DNA from: Candidatus Thiodiazotropha sp. (ex Epidulcina cf. delphinae)
Lineage (GTDB): Bacteria; Pseudomonadota; Gammaproteobacteria; Chromatiales; Chromatiaceae
DNA: 45,105 nucleotides
Reading direction: 5' to 3'
NCBI GenBank assembly: GCA_025656505.1
Contig: JAHXHR010000013.1
Span: forward strand, 1 to 45,105
Shown piece by piece: positions 5,751 through 14,900 of this stretch (position 1 is the stretch's first letter; every line of letters begins with the position of its first letter). Made by a program: the position numbers and the translations under genes. The notes beneath the pieces were generated by a model that was not told where the DNA came from, made no database searches, and saw only the letters and a list, made by a program, of their open reading frames with translations.

Positions 5751-6441
5751 GTTGCGAACATCATCCAATCAACACCCTGTGACCGCAAGCGGCCTGATGA
5801 AGTTCGTCGAGACCTCTGAGGGCAGGTTGGAGATCCTGCGGCGGATCGATCTGCAGGTGGCGTCCGGCGAGGCGGTGGCGATTCTCGGCGCTTCCGGCTC
5901 CGGCAAGTCGACCCTGCTGGGGCTGCTGGCGGGATTGGATGAGGCTTCCGAGGGCGAGGTGCGGCTGTTCGATACCTCACTCAGCGGCCTTGATGAGGAT
6001 GGCCGGGCCGCATTGCGTGCCGGCAAGGTCGGTTTTGTTTTTCAATCCTTTCAACTGCTCTCGGGCATGACGGCATTGGAGAATGTCATGCTGCCGCTTG
6101 AACTGGCGGGCCATCACTCACCGGAACGGGCGGCGATGGAAGCCCTCTCTCAAGCGGGACTCGCCCTGCGTCTGCGTCATTACCCGGCTCAGCTCTCCGG
6201 CGGCGAGCAACAACGGGTCGCCTTGGCGCGCGCCTTCGCACCCGGCCCCAGGGTGCTGTTTGCCGATGAACCTACGGCCAATCTGGATCCCCATACGGGA
6301 GAGCGGGTAGCCGAACTGCTGTTCAGACTCCAGCAGCACAGCGGCACGGTGTTGATTCTGGTCACCCACGATGAGATGTTGGCGCGTCGCTGCGATCGCC
6401 GCCTCTATCTCCGTGAGGGGCGCCTGGAGGCGGAGGCTTGA
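5749..6441 (+). CDS. ABC transporter ATP-binding protein, YbbA type
   Basis: 230 residues from the ATG at 5749; the preceding in-frame codons lie inside tesA, and the next ATG (5797) would cut the first beta strand. Motifs: Walker A ILGASGSGKST, Q-loop FVFQSFQ, signature LSGGEQQRVALARA, Walker B VLFADEPTANLD, switch His in VTHDEM. It belongs to the LolD/MacB-type ATPases that work with FtsX-like permeases and pull substrates out of the membrane rather than pump them through. Its stop overlaps the permease start by 4 bp (TTGA). The role in E. coli is not firmly known; a link to lipid or lipoprotein handling with TesA is inferred. Confidence 0.92.
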   Translation: MLRTSSNQHPVTASGLMKFVETSEGRLEILRRIDLQVASGEAVAILGASGSGKSTLLGLLAGLDEASEGEVRLFDTSLSGLDEDGRAALRAGKVGFVFQSFQLLSGMTALENVMLPLELAGHHSPERAAMEALSQAGLALRLRHYPAQLSGGEQQRVALARAFAPGPRVLFADEPTANLDPHTGERVAELLFRLQQHSGTVLILVTHDEMLARRCDRRLYLREGRLEAEA

Positions 6442-8927
6442 ATCCCTTCAGTCTGGCCTTGCGGTTGCTGCGTCGGGACTGGCGCGCCGGTGAACTGCGG
6501 CTGCTTGCCACGGCCCTGGTGATCGCCGTGGCGTCAGTGACATCGGTGGGTTTCTTCACTGACCGGGTGGAGCGGGCCATGGAGCGTCAGGCGAGCGAGG
6601 TGCTGGCCGCAGATCTGCGTCTTGAGAGCAATCAACGGATACCCGAAACGCTGATCGAGGAGGCGGATCAACGTTTGTTGCAGCGGGCCGAGACCCTGAG
6701 TTTTCCCAGTGTCGTTCTGAGTAACGGCGTCACTCAACTGGTGCAGGTCAAGGCGGTCTCCGACCACTATCCCCTACGAGGTCGAATGCGGGTGCGCGAC
6801 CGCATCAGCGGGGAGGACTATGCTACCGAGTCCCTGCCGCAACCCGGCGAAGCCTGGCTGGAGGAGCGTCTGCTGCCCTTGCTGGATCTACACATCGGCG
6901 ACACCATCAAGCTGGGGCAGCGCCTGTTTAGCATCGCCCGCATCATCAGCTACGAGCCCGATCGATCCGCCAATCTCTTTCAACTGGCCCCACGGGTGAT
7001 GATCAGGTTCGACGAGGTGGACAAGACAGGCCTGTTGGGGCCGGCAAGCCGGGTCAGGCACTATCTGCTGCTGGCCGGCTCCCCATCACAAATGAGCAGT
7101 TACCGGCAATGGATCGAGACCCGGGAGAGACCGGGCATCCAGGTGGAGGATATCCGCACGGCCCGACCTGAACTCAGGATCGCCCTGGAGCGGGGAGGGC
7201 GTTTTCTACGTCTTGCGGCCTCCACGGCGATCCTGCTTTGCGTGGTGGCGGTAGCCCTCTCCAGCCGCCGTTTCGTCGAGCGCCAATCCGACACCAGCGC
7301 CTTACTCCGATGTCTGGGCGCGAGCGGCAGGGATGTGGGGCGGATCTTCGTCCTGCGACTGCTGACCCTGGGGGTGATCGCCAGCCTTGCGGGCGGCCTG
7401 CTCGGACTGGCGGCGCAAGCGATATTGGTGGAGCTGATCGGCCACTGGTTCACCAGCCGGATACCTGCTCCCTCGGCTTGGCCCCTGCTATCGGGCTTGG
7501 CCACCGGCATCCTTGTGTTGATCGGCTTCTCCCTTCCCTCCATATTGAGACTCAGCAAAGTGCCTCCGCTGCGTGTCTTCAGGCGTCATTTGGGGTCACC
7601 GCCGGTGAGTTATCGGCTGTTTCTCGCAACCGCCCTCATCTCCCTCGGCGCCCTGCTGATGTGGCAGATCGGCGATGACAGGCTGGCCTTCCAGCTAATC
7701 GGCGGCCTGCTGGCGGGAATGGCCATTCTCCTATTGGTCTCCCGCCTGCTGGTCTATCTGCTCGCCCCCCTGCGCAACCATACCGCCGGTTCATGGCGCT
7801 ACGGACTTGCCGGCTTGTCGCGCAACCCGGCCACCACCAGCATCCAGATGACCGGTTTCGGACTCGGCATTACCGTACTGTTGGTTCTGGCGATGGTCAG
7901 AGTCGATCTGTTGGCCGATTGGCGCAATGCCTTGCCGGAAGAGAGCCCGAATCAGTTTCTCATCAACATCCAGCCTGGCGAAGTGGAGAGTGTGCGCAAC
8001 CTACTCGCTGAGGGCGGCATCAAAACGGGCGGACCCTATCCGATGATCCGCGGACGCCTGATCAGCATCGACGACCGCCGGGTCTCCGAAAACGACTATC
8101 ATTCCCCCAGGGCTCAGCGGCTTGCCACCCGGGACTTCAACCTCAGTCTGGCCACCGAGATCCAGTCCGACAACAAAATTCTCGCAGGCCGTTGGTGGTC
8201 TGAGTCAGCGTGGCATGAACCCTGGTTTTCGGTGGAACAGGGTTTGGCGGAGACCCTCGGCATCTCACTCGGCTCACAACTGGGGTTCGAGGTCGCCGGG
8301 CAACGGATCAGCGGCCGGGTGGAGAACGTTCGTTCTGTGCAGTGGGACTCTTTTAACGTCAATTTCTTCGTCATCGGCACCCCTGGGCTGATGGCCGACC
8401 TGCCGGCCACCTACATCACCAGCTTCTATCTGCCCCCTGAGAAACGCGAACTGTTGCACAGGCTGATCCAGGCGCACCCGAGTGTCACCGTGCTTGACGT
8501 TACCGCCCTGATGCAGCAGGTTCGCGCCATCATGGATCGTGGCACACTGGCAGTGGAGTCGGTGTTTCTGTTCACCGTCGCTGCCGGATTGATCGTGCTC
8601 TACGCCGGTATTCAGGCCAGTCATGAATTGCGGGTGCAGGAGACGGCTGTGCTACGCACGCTGGGACTGAGCCGCAGACGATTGGTGACTTCCCTGTTAC
8701 TGGAGTTCGCCCTGCTGGGCGGGCTGGCGGGTCTGATTTCCGCCGCCCTTGCGAGCGCCATCAGCTATTCGTTGGCCACGAGTGTATTTGAACTGCCCTG
8801 GAGCATCGACCCGGCCATGTGGGGCATCGCCCTATTCGGCGGTGCCGCCGGGGTGGGTGTAGCCGGTACGCTCGCAAGCTGGCGCCTGTTCAATACGCCA
8901 CCGATGACGGTATTGAAAAAGGTCTGA
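6438..8927 (+). CDS. FtsX-domain ABC permease, YbbP type
   Basis: 829 residues starting at a TTG that overlaps the ATPase stop. One membrane helix lies near the N-terminus (residues about 15-40), followed by a periplasmic domain, then two FtsX-type bundles (about 260-470, with a helix-rich central part, and about 690-829). This two-bundle, ten-helix layout is that of YbbP-like MacB_PCD/FtsX permeases. A second periplasmic domain separates the bundles. It is the partner of the upstream ATPase. Substrate unknown. Length is usual for the family and no key break is seen. Confidence 0.9.
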   Translation: MNPFSLALRLLRRDWRAGELRLLATALVIAVASVTSVGFFTDRVERAMERQASEVLAADLRLESNQRIPETLIEEADQRLLQRAETLSFPSVVLSNGVTQLVQVKAVSDHYPLRGRMRVRDRISGEDYATESLPQPGEAWLEERLLPLLDLHIGDTIKLGQRLFSIARIISYEPDRSANLFQLAPRVMIRFDEVDKTGLLGPASRVRHYLLLAGSPSQMSSYRQWIETRERPGIQVEDIRTARPELRIALERGGRFLRLAASTAILLCVVAVALSSRRFVERQSDTSALLRCLGASGRDVGRIFVLRLLTLGVIASLAGGLLGLAAQAILVELIGHWFTSRIPAPSAWPLLSGLATGILVLIGFSLPSILRLSKVPPLRVFRRHLGSPPVSYRLFLATALISLGALLMWQIGDDRLAFQLIGGLLAGMAILLLVSRLLVYLLAPLRNHTAGSWRYGLAGLSRNPATTSIQMTGFGLGITVLLVLAMVRVDLLADWRNALPEESPNQFLINIQPGEVESVRNLLAEGGIKTGGPYPMIRGRLISIDDRRVSENDYHSPRAQRLATRDFNLSLATEIQSDNKILAGRWWSESAWHEPWFSVEQGLAETLGISLGSQLGFEVAGQRISGRVENVRSVQWDSFNVNFFVIGTPGLMADLPATYITSFYLPPEKRELLHRLIQAHPSVTVLDVTALMQQVRAIMDRGTLAVESVFLFTVAAGLIVLYAGIQASHELRVQETAVLRTLGLSRRRLVTSLLLEFALLGGLAGLISAALASAISYSLATSVFELPWSIDPAMWGIALFGGAAGVGVAGTLASWRLFNTPPMTVLKKV

Positions 8928-9030
8928 TGAACCGATAGCTCTTATTTGAGCCTGAATCCACCGATTCGGCTTGAAATCAATGGATGGCGGAAATACGACG
9001 GTTTGCCCTCACTTCCCCATGGGTGGAAAT

Positions 9031-9444
9031 TTACTGCTCACTTTCCACAATAGCGGAGACCTCGGGATGACAATGGCTGGTGTCCAAGAGAATAGCGAAT
9101 ACCTGCTGATAGATGTTGCACTGAGCATCACTTTCACTATCCGCCGTCAGCAATTCCGTCTCGATTTTCTCTATGATGTCTTGAAACCCAGGATCCATCT
9201 CGAGTAGTTTCGAGGGTCCGAGCAGACAATAGATCGTTCCCCAAGCGGCTGAACTGACTATATTTTTCGATGCGGAGACGGTGGGCTCATGAGACTTTTT
9301 AGCAGCCATACAGGCTTGCCTGTGCATAATGTCTACGATCTGCCGGGAAACAGCCGGACTCAGGTCGTTCAAACTCAGTCCGCCCCCCTTGAGATAGTCG
9401 GAGAAAAGCCTCTTTTTAATGTTTTTTTCGAAAAAACTGAACAT
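9031..9444 (-). CDS. Hypothetical protein
   Basis: 137 residues from the ATG at 9444, with GGAGGG 11 nt upstream (an ATG six codons earlier overlaps that site). Begins MFSFFEKNIKKRLFSDYLKG, is mostly helical, cytosolic and acidic, with Cys at scattered positions and two Cys-His pairs (TSHCHPE near the C-terminus). I do not recognise a family. The downstream neighbour on the left, ybbP, is convergent. An AT-rich miniature element lies 80 bp upstream. The regular codon use and clear ribosome site suggest a real gene. Confidence 0.6.
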   Translation of the reverse strand: MFSFFEKNIKKRLFSDYLKGGGLSLNDLSPAVSRQIVDIMHRQACMAAKKSHEPTVSASKNIVSSAAWGTIYCLLGPSKLLEMDPGFQDIIEKIETELLTADSESDAQCNIYQQVFAILLDTSHCHPEVSAIVESEQ

Positions 9445-9522
9445 GACTGTAGATCCCTCCATCGCTGTGTCAGTTCAAGAAAAGCCGATGGTTTAAATCT
9501 AGTCGGCGAACCTTAAGAATCC

Positions 9523-9741
9523 TTTAAAGCTGAAGTTTCACGCTATTGATTTTGTGGTAATATCAAGCTTATGAACTATCTCATTGAAAAACAGAGTGTT
9601 TTTTTAGCAAGCAGCGGCCGCGTCCAGAATTAATTTTATGGAGGTTTGCTATAAACCGGGCAAACCCCATCAAAAATAACCTTAGCCCATATCCACTACG
9701 CATCTCGGTGCTCACAAAACCGTAAAACTTCAGCTTTAAAG
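9523..9741. repeat. Miniature element A, copy 1 (203 bp, 8-bp target duplication)
   Basis: The element proper is 9531-9733, with ends CTGAAGTTTCACG and CGTAAAACTTCAG. It is flanked on both sides by CTTTAAAG, an 8-bp target duplication that happens to be palindromic. A GGTTTGC..GCAAACC hairpin lies in the middle. A second copy in opposite orientation is at 31564-31767. There is no coding capacity, so it must be moved in trans. It fills most of the gap between the hypothetical gene and the ferritin-like gene. Confidence 0.88.
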
Positions 9742-9784
9742 TAATTAGTGTATTTTGAGAAATTTTCTGAAATAGCGGCGATAG

Positions 9785-10306
9785 CTATTCCGGCATGTTG
9801 GGCGGGTCGAGATCTTCCAAGGGTTTCTCCTCTGCCAGGCCGGTTTGCCACTCCCGCAGCATCTCCACATGCCGGCCCTCTTCCTCAGCCATCTCCGAGG
9901 CGATTTTTTTTACCTCCTCATTCGAGGTGTTCTCGGCCACCTGCAGATAGAAATCACGCCCGCGGGTTTCGTTGAACAGCGCGATCTTCATCGCTTGGGT
10001 TGTGGTCATCATGTAACTCGCCTCCTCCATACAAAAAGATTCGGGTGACGAGGGACACCTCCACTTGAAATCCCAGGGGGTGAGTTTCGGCAGGTCCATG
10101 CCTTCGCTGCGATCCCGGACCTCTTTTGCATGTTGTCGACTGTATCCGGCCAGTTTTCGAAACAGCTCTGCCACCTGGAGGTTATTGTGTATCTCCATAC
10201 TGTCAGCCAGCTCCTCGTAGTGATCACTGGATGCCTCCTCCAGTTCAAGGGCATGGACAAGAAGCTCCCCGACTGTATCGATCAGCACAACCGCTTGATC
10301 ACTCAT
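9785..10306 (-). CDS. Ferritin-like / rubrerythrin-type diiron protein
   Basis: 173 residues forming a four-helix ferritin-like bundle. Candidate iron ligands are Glu in ALELEEASSDHYEE, the ELFRKLAGYSRQH segment with a His seven residues on, Glu in ALFNETRGRDFY, and EEEGRHVEML near residue 150. No rubredoxin domain is seen, but Cys84 and Cys92 lie in the middle. Such proteins often reduce peroxide or protect iron-sulfur enzymes. Its start overlaps the KorB stop by 4 bp, so it is co-translated with an oxygen-sensitive 2-oxoacid oxidoreductase. Protection of that enzyme is a reasonable inference. Confidence 0.8.
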   Translation of the reverse strand: MSDQAVVLIDTVGELLVHALELEEASSDHYEELADSMEIHNNLQVAELFRKLAGYSRQHAKEVRDRSEGMDLPKLTPWDFKWRCPSSPESFCMEEASYMMTTTQAMKIALFNETRGRDFYLQVAENTSNEEVKKIASEMAEEEGRHVEMLREWQTGLAEEKPLEDLDPPNMPE

Positions 10307-11130
10307 CGATGAAATTCCTCCTCCAGGTCACTCAGTTCCACCTCCTTAGGATTTTCAGGCTGCCAGACGGGGAATCGGACGGCATAGATGACCCCCGTCG
10401 CCTTACCGTCATCCGCCTGTATGATCTGAGCCGCCTTAGTCCGGTCTTCGGTCGGCAGGTCATCGATAAAGGGATGCACCAGCTCTTTCCAGCCGCGTTG
10501 ATCGGGCCTGAATGTGACACAACCGCTCAACACCTGCACAAAGGCAAAGCCGGGGTGTTGAATAGCCTCGACCAATAACCGGGTCAACTCCGACGGCTCC
10601 CCGGCGTAACCCCGTGCGATAAAGCCGGCGCCTGCCGCCAAGGCTATGGCCGCCGGATTGAAACGGGGGATGCCGGTGCCGTGAGGCGTCATTTTGCTGT
10701 CGCTCCAGGTCGGTCGCGTGGTGGGCGATGCCTGCCCCTTGGTCATGCCGTAAACCTCGTTATCCATGACGATGTAGGTCATATCCATATTGCGCCGGCA
10801 GGCATGTAGAAAATGGTTGCCGCCGATGGAGAATCCGTCGCCGTCACCACCCGCCACAATGACCGTCAGATCCGGGCGAGCCGCTTTGAGCCCGGAGGCT
10901 GCCGCCAACGCCCTGCCGTGAATACCGTGAAAACCATAGCTGTCGATGTAGGCGGGCAGGCGTGACGAACAACCGATACCCGATACCACGGCGACGTTTT
11001 CCTTGATCAGACCGAGATGCGCCATCGCCTTGGTCAACGCGGCGAGTACCGCGAAATGACCGCAGCCAGGGCACCAAACCGGCTTAATGTCCGATTTATA
11101 GTTTTTAGCCTTGGGTGCGGGAACCGCCAT
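10303..11130 (-). CDS. korB: 2-oxoacid:acceptor oxidoreductase beta subunit
   Basis: 275 residues. WCPGCGHFAVLAAL, GIGCSSRLP and LSGCVTFRP provide the four Cys of the beta-subunit [4Fe-4S] cluster. GGDGDGFSIGGNHFLHACRR and MDNEVYGMTKGQ.SPTT form the thiamine-diphosphate and Mg site. With the alpha subunit it oxidises a 2-oxoacid to acyl-CoA using ferredoxin, or runs in reverse to fix CO2. The two-subunit type is usually 2-oxoglutarate-specific (Kor); pyruvate cannot be excluded. It lies 76 bp after korA and overlaps the ferritin-like gene. In related symbionts such enzymes serve the reductive TCA cycle. Confidence 0.9.
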   Translation of the reverse strand: MAVPAPKAKNYKSDIKPVWCPGCGHFAVLAALTKAMAHLGLIKENVAVVSGIGCSSRLPAYIDSYGFHGIHGRALAAASGLKAARPDLTVIVAGGDGDGFSIGGNHFLHACRRNMDMTYIVMDNEVYGMTKGQASPTTRPTWSDSKMTPHGTGIPRFNPAAIALAAGAGFIARGYAGEPSELTRLLVEAIQHPGFAFVQVLSGCVTFRPDQRGWKELVHPFIDDLPTEDRTKAAQIIQADDGKATGVIYAVRFPVWQPENPKEVELSDLEEEFHR

Positions 11131-11206
11131 GATCGGTCTCCTATTTCAGTAGGTAAATCGAAGTCAATAATTCGTCTATCAGTAGTTTAGTATCAGAATG
11201 GAGCGG

Positions 11207-12943
11207 TCAACGGCGGTTTTCAGGTTCAAGCGCCCGTAGTATACGCCCGGGCCGCAAGGGTAAAGGTCCGGGCTGCGCCAATGATTGCGCCGAAGGAGGT
11301 AAAGCGCCCTGGGCATGTAGGTAGTGAAACAGTTGCCCGCCGTGATTCTGCTCCACCACAAGAATCTTCCGCATACCTTCCAAGGCCTGCCGCAAACGCT
11401 GCCGCCGAAGGGGCGCCAACAGGCGCAGGGCAATGACCCTCGCCTCCTCCCCCTGTTGCCGAAGGCGGCGCGCCACTTCCTTCACCACACCGGCGCTGGA
11501 TCCCCAGGTAATGATGCATTGTTCTCCTTCTCCCTCGATCTCGGCCCAGTCATCGCCGAAGTCGTATTTTTCCAGTTTGCGCAGCCGTTTATTGAGTTGC
11601 TCCCGGTGATCGGCCGCCATGCTGGAGGGTGTGCCCCGGGTGTTGTGTTCGAGACCGTCGGCGGTATACATGCCGCCTGGTGTGCCGGGCAAGGTCATGG
11701 CGGAGATGTTGTCCTGTGTGAGCTGATATCGCCGATAGTCGCCGCCGGGTGACCGCTCGACGGCGCGCTGCAATGACTGCTTGCATCGGGGCGGGGCCTC
11801 GATGATCGCCTGGGATTGTCCCAGGGATTGATCCGACAATACCAGCGAGATGGTCTGGAGATGTTCCGCTAACTGCACCGCCCACTGGGTGGTGAATACC
11901 GCGTCACGAATAGAGAGCGGTGCCAGCACCAGATGCGGCGCATCGCCATGCAGCCCGTACAGTGCAATATTGAGATCGGACTGCTCCGATTTGGTGGGAA
12001 TCCCGGTCGAGGGTCCGCCGCGCATCACATTGATCACCGTCACCGGGGTCTCGCTGACCAGGGCCAGCCCCAGTCCCTCCACCATCAGACTCAGACCAGG
12101 GCCCGAGGTGGCGGTGAGCGATGGCACGCCGCCAAAGGAGGCGCCGATGATCATGTTGATTGAGGCCAACTCATCCTCGGCCTGCAACAGGGAGCCGCCC
12201 AGTTTTTCCAAGCGGGGCGCCAACCACTCGAGTATCTCGCTCGCCGGGGTGATGGGGTAGGCGGCGACGAACCTCACCCCGCCGAGCAAGGCGCCAAGAC
12301 CGCAGGCCTGGTTACCGGTTATGCTCCACCGATTATCCTGCCTGCCCGGCGACGGGATGGTGATCCGCGGACGGTGATCGTGATTGTATCCGAGACCGAG
12401 CGCCCGCAACGCTGTCTCGACCACCTGTTCGCCCTTGCCCTGCAACACCTGCCTGACACTCGCTTCCATGGCGCTCAGCTCCAGTCCGCAAACCACTGCA
12501 GCGGCGCCCAGTGCAACCATATTGAGACGCCCCTCGGGCAGGCCGGAAGCGAAAACCTTGAACGGCACTTCCCTGATTTCAGCACCATTGCTGCGCAACA
12601 GCGCGGGGATCTCGCCGGCCGCCGGGTCACATAGAATCAGGCTCTTGGCGGAGAGGGGGATTTCATCGGCGAAGCGCTCAATGTTTAACCAGTCGAGGGC
12701 CACCAGCAGGTCGTACTCATCCCCCATGCACGCTACGGGGTCGGGACTGAAACGGATCATTGCTGCGGATTCGCCACCGCGGATCTGCGGTCCCGCCGAG
12801 CGGGTCATCAAACCTTGGAAGCCGCATTGGGCGGCCGCCTCCAATAAAATACGCCCGGCAGTCACCGCACCGCTGCCGCCCGAGCCGGTAATCGCTACCG
12901 AAAAACCGTCATCCGAAGCGGATGCCTGGCTGTCGTTATTCAT
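11207..12943 (-). CDS. korA: 2-oxoacid:acceptor oxidoreductase, fused gamma-alpha subunit
   Basis: 578 residues. The gamma domain (about 10-190) opens AITGSGGSGAVTAGRILLEA and includes RSAGPQIRGGESAA. The alpha domain (about 205-578) has GNQACGLGALLGGVRF, PITPASEILEWLA, the segment around QAEDELASINMIIGASFGG, ATSGPGLSLM and MRGGPSTGIPTKSEQSDL. This gamma-alpha fusion is the normal large subunit of two-subunit 2-oxoglutarate/2-oxoacid:ferredoxin oxidoreductases. Its ATG overlaps the end of the OmpA-like lipoprotein gene by 8 bp, so the two are transcribed together. The ferredoxin partner is not in this operon. Confidence 0.9.
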   Translation of the reverse strand: MNNDSQASASDDGFSVAITGSGGSGAVTAGRILLEAAAQCGFQGLMTRSAGPQIRGGESAAMIRFSPDPVACMGDEYDLLVALDWLNIERFADEIPLSAKSLILCDPAAGEIPALLRSNGAEIREVPFKVFASGLPEGRLNMVALGAAAVVCGLELSAMEASVRQVLQGKGEQVVETALRALGLGYNHDHRPRITIPSPGRQDNRWSITGNQACGLGALLGGVRFVAAYPITPASEILEWLAPRLEKLGGSLLQAEDELASINMIIGASFGGVPSLTATSGPGLSLMVEGLGLALVSETPVTVINVMRGGPSTGIPTKSEQSDLNIALYGLHGDAPHLVLAPLSIRDAVFTTQWAVQLAEHLQTISLVLSDQSLGQSQAIIEAPPRCKQSLQRAVERSPGGDYRRYQLTQDNISAMTLPGTPGGMYTADGLEHNTRGTPSSMAADHREQLNKRLRKLEKYDFGDDWAEIEGEGEQCIITWGSSAGVVKEVARRLRQQGEEARVIALRLLAPLRRQRLRQALEGMRKILVVEQNHGGQLFHYLHAQGALPPSAQSLAQPGPLPLRPGRILRALEPENRR

Positions 12944-14327
12944 TGATGATCAGCACTTCGATGCGTCGATTACTCTTTCGCCCCAGTTCCGTTTCATTGT
13001 TGGCAACCGGACGGGACTCGCCATAGCCAATAGCGGTCAGGCGGGTCTTATCGACCCCGCCGACCTTCTCCAGGAATGAGGCAACCGTCTCGGCGCGTTG
13101 TTGCGAGAGGGTCTGATTAACCGCTGCGCCGCCCACCGAATCGGTATGCCCCGAGACAACCACATTCGGATTGGGAAAAGACTTCACGGCCGTCACGATC
13201 TTGTCGAGCAGGGCAAAGTTCTCAGCTTGGATATCGCTGCCGCCACTGGGAAAGTTGAAGGCGCGCAACTCAAGCAGCACATTATGCCCCTGCCGATAGA
13301 CGTTCGCCTCATCCACTGAGAAGAGATCCTGAATCTTGTCGAAACGCGCCTGGGCCTCACGGTTTTCGCGCTCAACCGCTTCCAGGCGACTCTGCAGATC
13401 GATACGGGTCGCCAGCTCGGCCTGTTGCATGCCGGCGAAATTGGCCAGCTTGTCACGCAACAGGGTGACTACCTCATGGTTGGGGCGATCAAACGGCAGC
13501 GCTTCGCCGGTGGGTTCATTGATCAGGCTGAGCTGTTTCTGATACCAGAGTATGATCTCTTCCCTGGTGTAATCCCTGCGTTCGAAGTCCTTGATCATTT
13601 CGGCGATCTCGACACTCTGTCTGGCCAATGCGCTGGCGCGCAGGGCATGATTTTTCGCCTTCTTCCGCTGGCTCCGGTTGGTCTCCAAGACAGCCACGGA
13701 GAGCGCCAGCTCCTCAAGGGCCCGTTTCAGCGTCTTCGGCGTAAACTCATCCGCCTCTCTACCGGTGGCCTGGGCGATATCGTAACGGGCGTTTTCGGTC
13801 GCATCCTGCTTTAAGGCTTCCAACTCTACTTCGGCGTAGCCCAGCAGCATCTCGGGCCGCCATCGCTTGGCTGCCTCTGTCTCTCCCTGCTCAACCTGTT
13901 CGGATGCCTTGCGCAACTTGCCGTCCAGGGCCTCGAAGCGCTCCTTCAGCATCGTGTCGGCGCCTGCCGCGACCGCCAATCGCCGGGCCTCCAGCACCTC
14001 TCGCATCAGTTCTTTGGAGAGCGTTGCATCAGATTCAGCCTTATCGAGGATGCGTCTGCCTTCAGCCACAGTCGCCGCCACCTGCTCGTCACGCTTGGTG
14101 CGGCCAAGGGAGATCGCCTGCGCGAGCTTGGCTCGTGCAGCGGCGAATCCCAACGGTGCCAGATCGAAAAGCGCGTTGGTCTCATCCTCGGCCAGTTGTG
14201 ACTTAAGCGCTGAAATCTCCTCATATTCCTCAATGACCTGGTATTCGGAGAGGGTCGGGGCGGTGGTGCAACCGGAAAACAACGGCACCATGATAATGAG
14301 GCATGAGAATCTCAGCCTATTCTTCAT
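12936..14327 (-). CDS. OmpA-family outer-membrane lipoprotein with coiled coil
   Basis: 463 residues. The signal peptide ends in a lipobox LFSGC (Cys near 20). Residues about 30-330 are long charged helices, probably coiled coil. Residues about 345-463 are an OmpA-like peptidoglycan-binding domain with FPSGGSDIQAENFALLDKI, VVVSGHTDSVGG, SQQRAETVASFL and GYGESRPVA..ETELGRKSNRRIEV. It should anchor the outer membrane to peptidoglycan. It is the first gene of an operon with korA, korB and the ferritin-like gene, an unexpected partnership that may be only transcriptional. Upstream, TGGGTTAACCCA near 14372 is a palindrome of unknown use. Confidence 0.88.
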   Translation of the reverse strand: MKNRLRFSCLIIMVPLFSGCTTAPTLSEYQVIEEYEEISALKSQLAEDETNALFDLAPLGFAAARAKLAQAISLGRTKRDEQVAATVAEGRRILDKAESDATLSKELMREVLEARRLAVAAGADTMLKERFEALDGKLRKASEQVEQGETEAAKRWRPEMLLGYAEVELEALKQDATENARYDIAQATGREADEFTPKTLKRALEELALSVAVLETNRSQRKKAKNHALRASALARQSVEIAEMIKDFERRDYTREEIILWYQKQLSLINEPTGEALPFDRPNHEVVTLLRDKLANFAGMQQAELATRIDLQSRLEAVERENREAQARFDKIQDLFSVDEANVYRQGHNVLLELRAFNFPSGGSDIQAENFALLDKIVTAVKSFPNPNVVVSGHTDSVGGAAVNQTLSQQRAETVASFLEKVGGVDKTRLTAIGYGESRPVANNETELGRKSNRRIEVLIINE

Positions 14328-14480
14328 AACTCACTTCTCCGACCGTTTGTATCTTTATTCTCTGACCCATGGGTTAACCCACCAACGCACAAAAAATATC
14401 GGATTCCACAGGAAAACCCCACCATTTGAGGGAGCTTATCGTCGGTTTGTTCCAGGATCAACCGCTGGGCGGGTCGGTGT

Positions 14481-14651
14481 ATGAGGGATGGCAACGTATT
14501 TATGGATCATAAACCGTACGAATCGATCTCACTGGAGAGGGCGAGAGAAATACAGCAGGAGGCATGCCCGAAAAGAGCGACTTCTCACCCCGGGTGTTGG
14601 CCGATTCAGGCCCGATACCGCAGCTGCGGCGCGGGCCTGTTTCGGATGTGA
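14481..14651 (+). CDS. Small ORF ending at a miniature element
   Basis: 56 codons including DHKPYESISLERAREIQQEA and a Cys pair further on. No good ribosome site precedes ATG 14481 or ATG 14502. It stops one base before the inverted-repeat element at 14653, so it could be a gene cut by the insertion or simply an accidental frame. No family recognised. Confidence 0.2.
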   Translation: MRDGNVFMDHKPYESISLERAREIQQEACPKRATSHPGCWPIQARYRSCGAGLFRM

Positions 14652-14652
14652 T

Positions 14653-14900
14653 CTAGCCCGCATTTCTCACCAGGCGGACCGAATGAACGGATAACATGAT
14701 GAAATCCAACAGACTTAGCTTCGAAAAATGATGGTAGTACATTGACACCCTGTCCTATTTGGTTTTTAGAACAAGCCGGCTTTGGATCTTGAACGATCAG
14801 CCTTGAACCATAGCGACGACTATGCTTCGGCGGCTAATCGTTCAACCTCCTTCGCCGGCTTGCCCCAAAAATTCAAATCCTGCTAAGAAATGCGGGCTAG
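14653..14900. repeat. 248-bp miniature element with CTAG ends and nested hairpin
   Basis: A perfect 15-bp inverted repeat, CTAGCCCGCATTTCT and its complement, bounds the element; CTAG may be the 4-bp target duplication. Between about 14773 and 14867 lies a nested palindrome: CAAGCCGGC / GCCGGCTTG, then TTGAACGAT / ATCGTTCAA, then CATAG-CGACGA-CTATG. The right CTAG contains the stop codon of the decaheme cytochrome gene (14897-14899). The ends resemble those of the element at 40166-40323. Apart from the small ORF, this element and the ompA upstream region fill 14328-14896. Confidence 0.85.
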
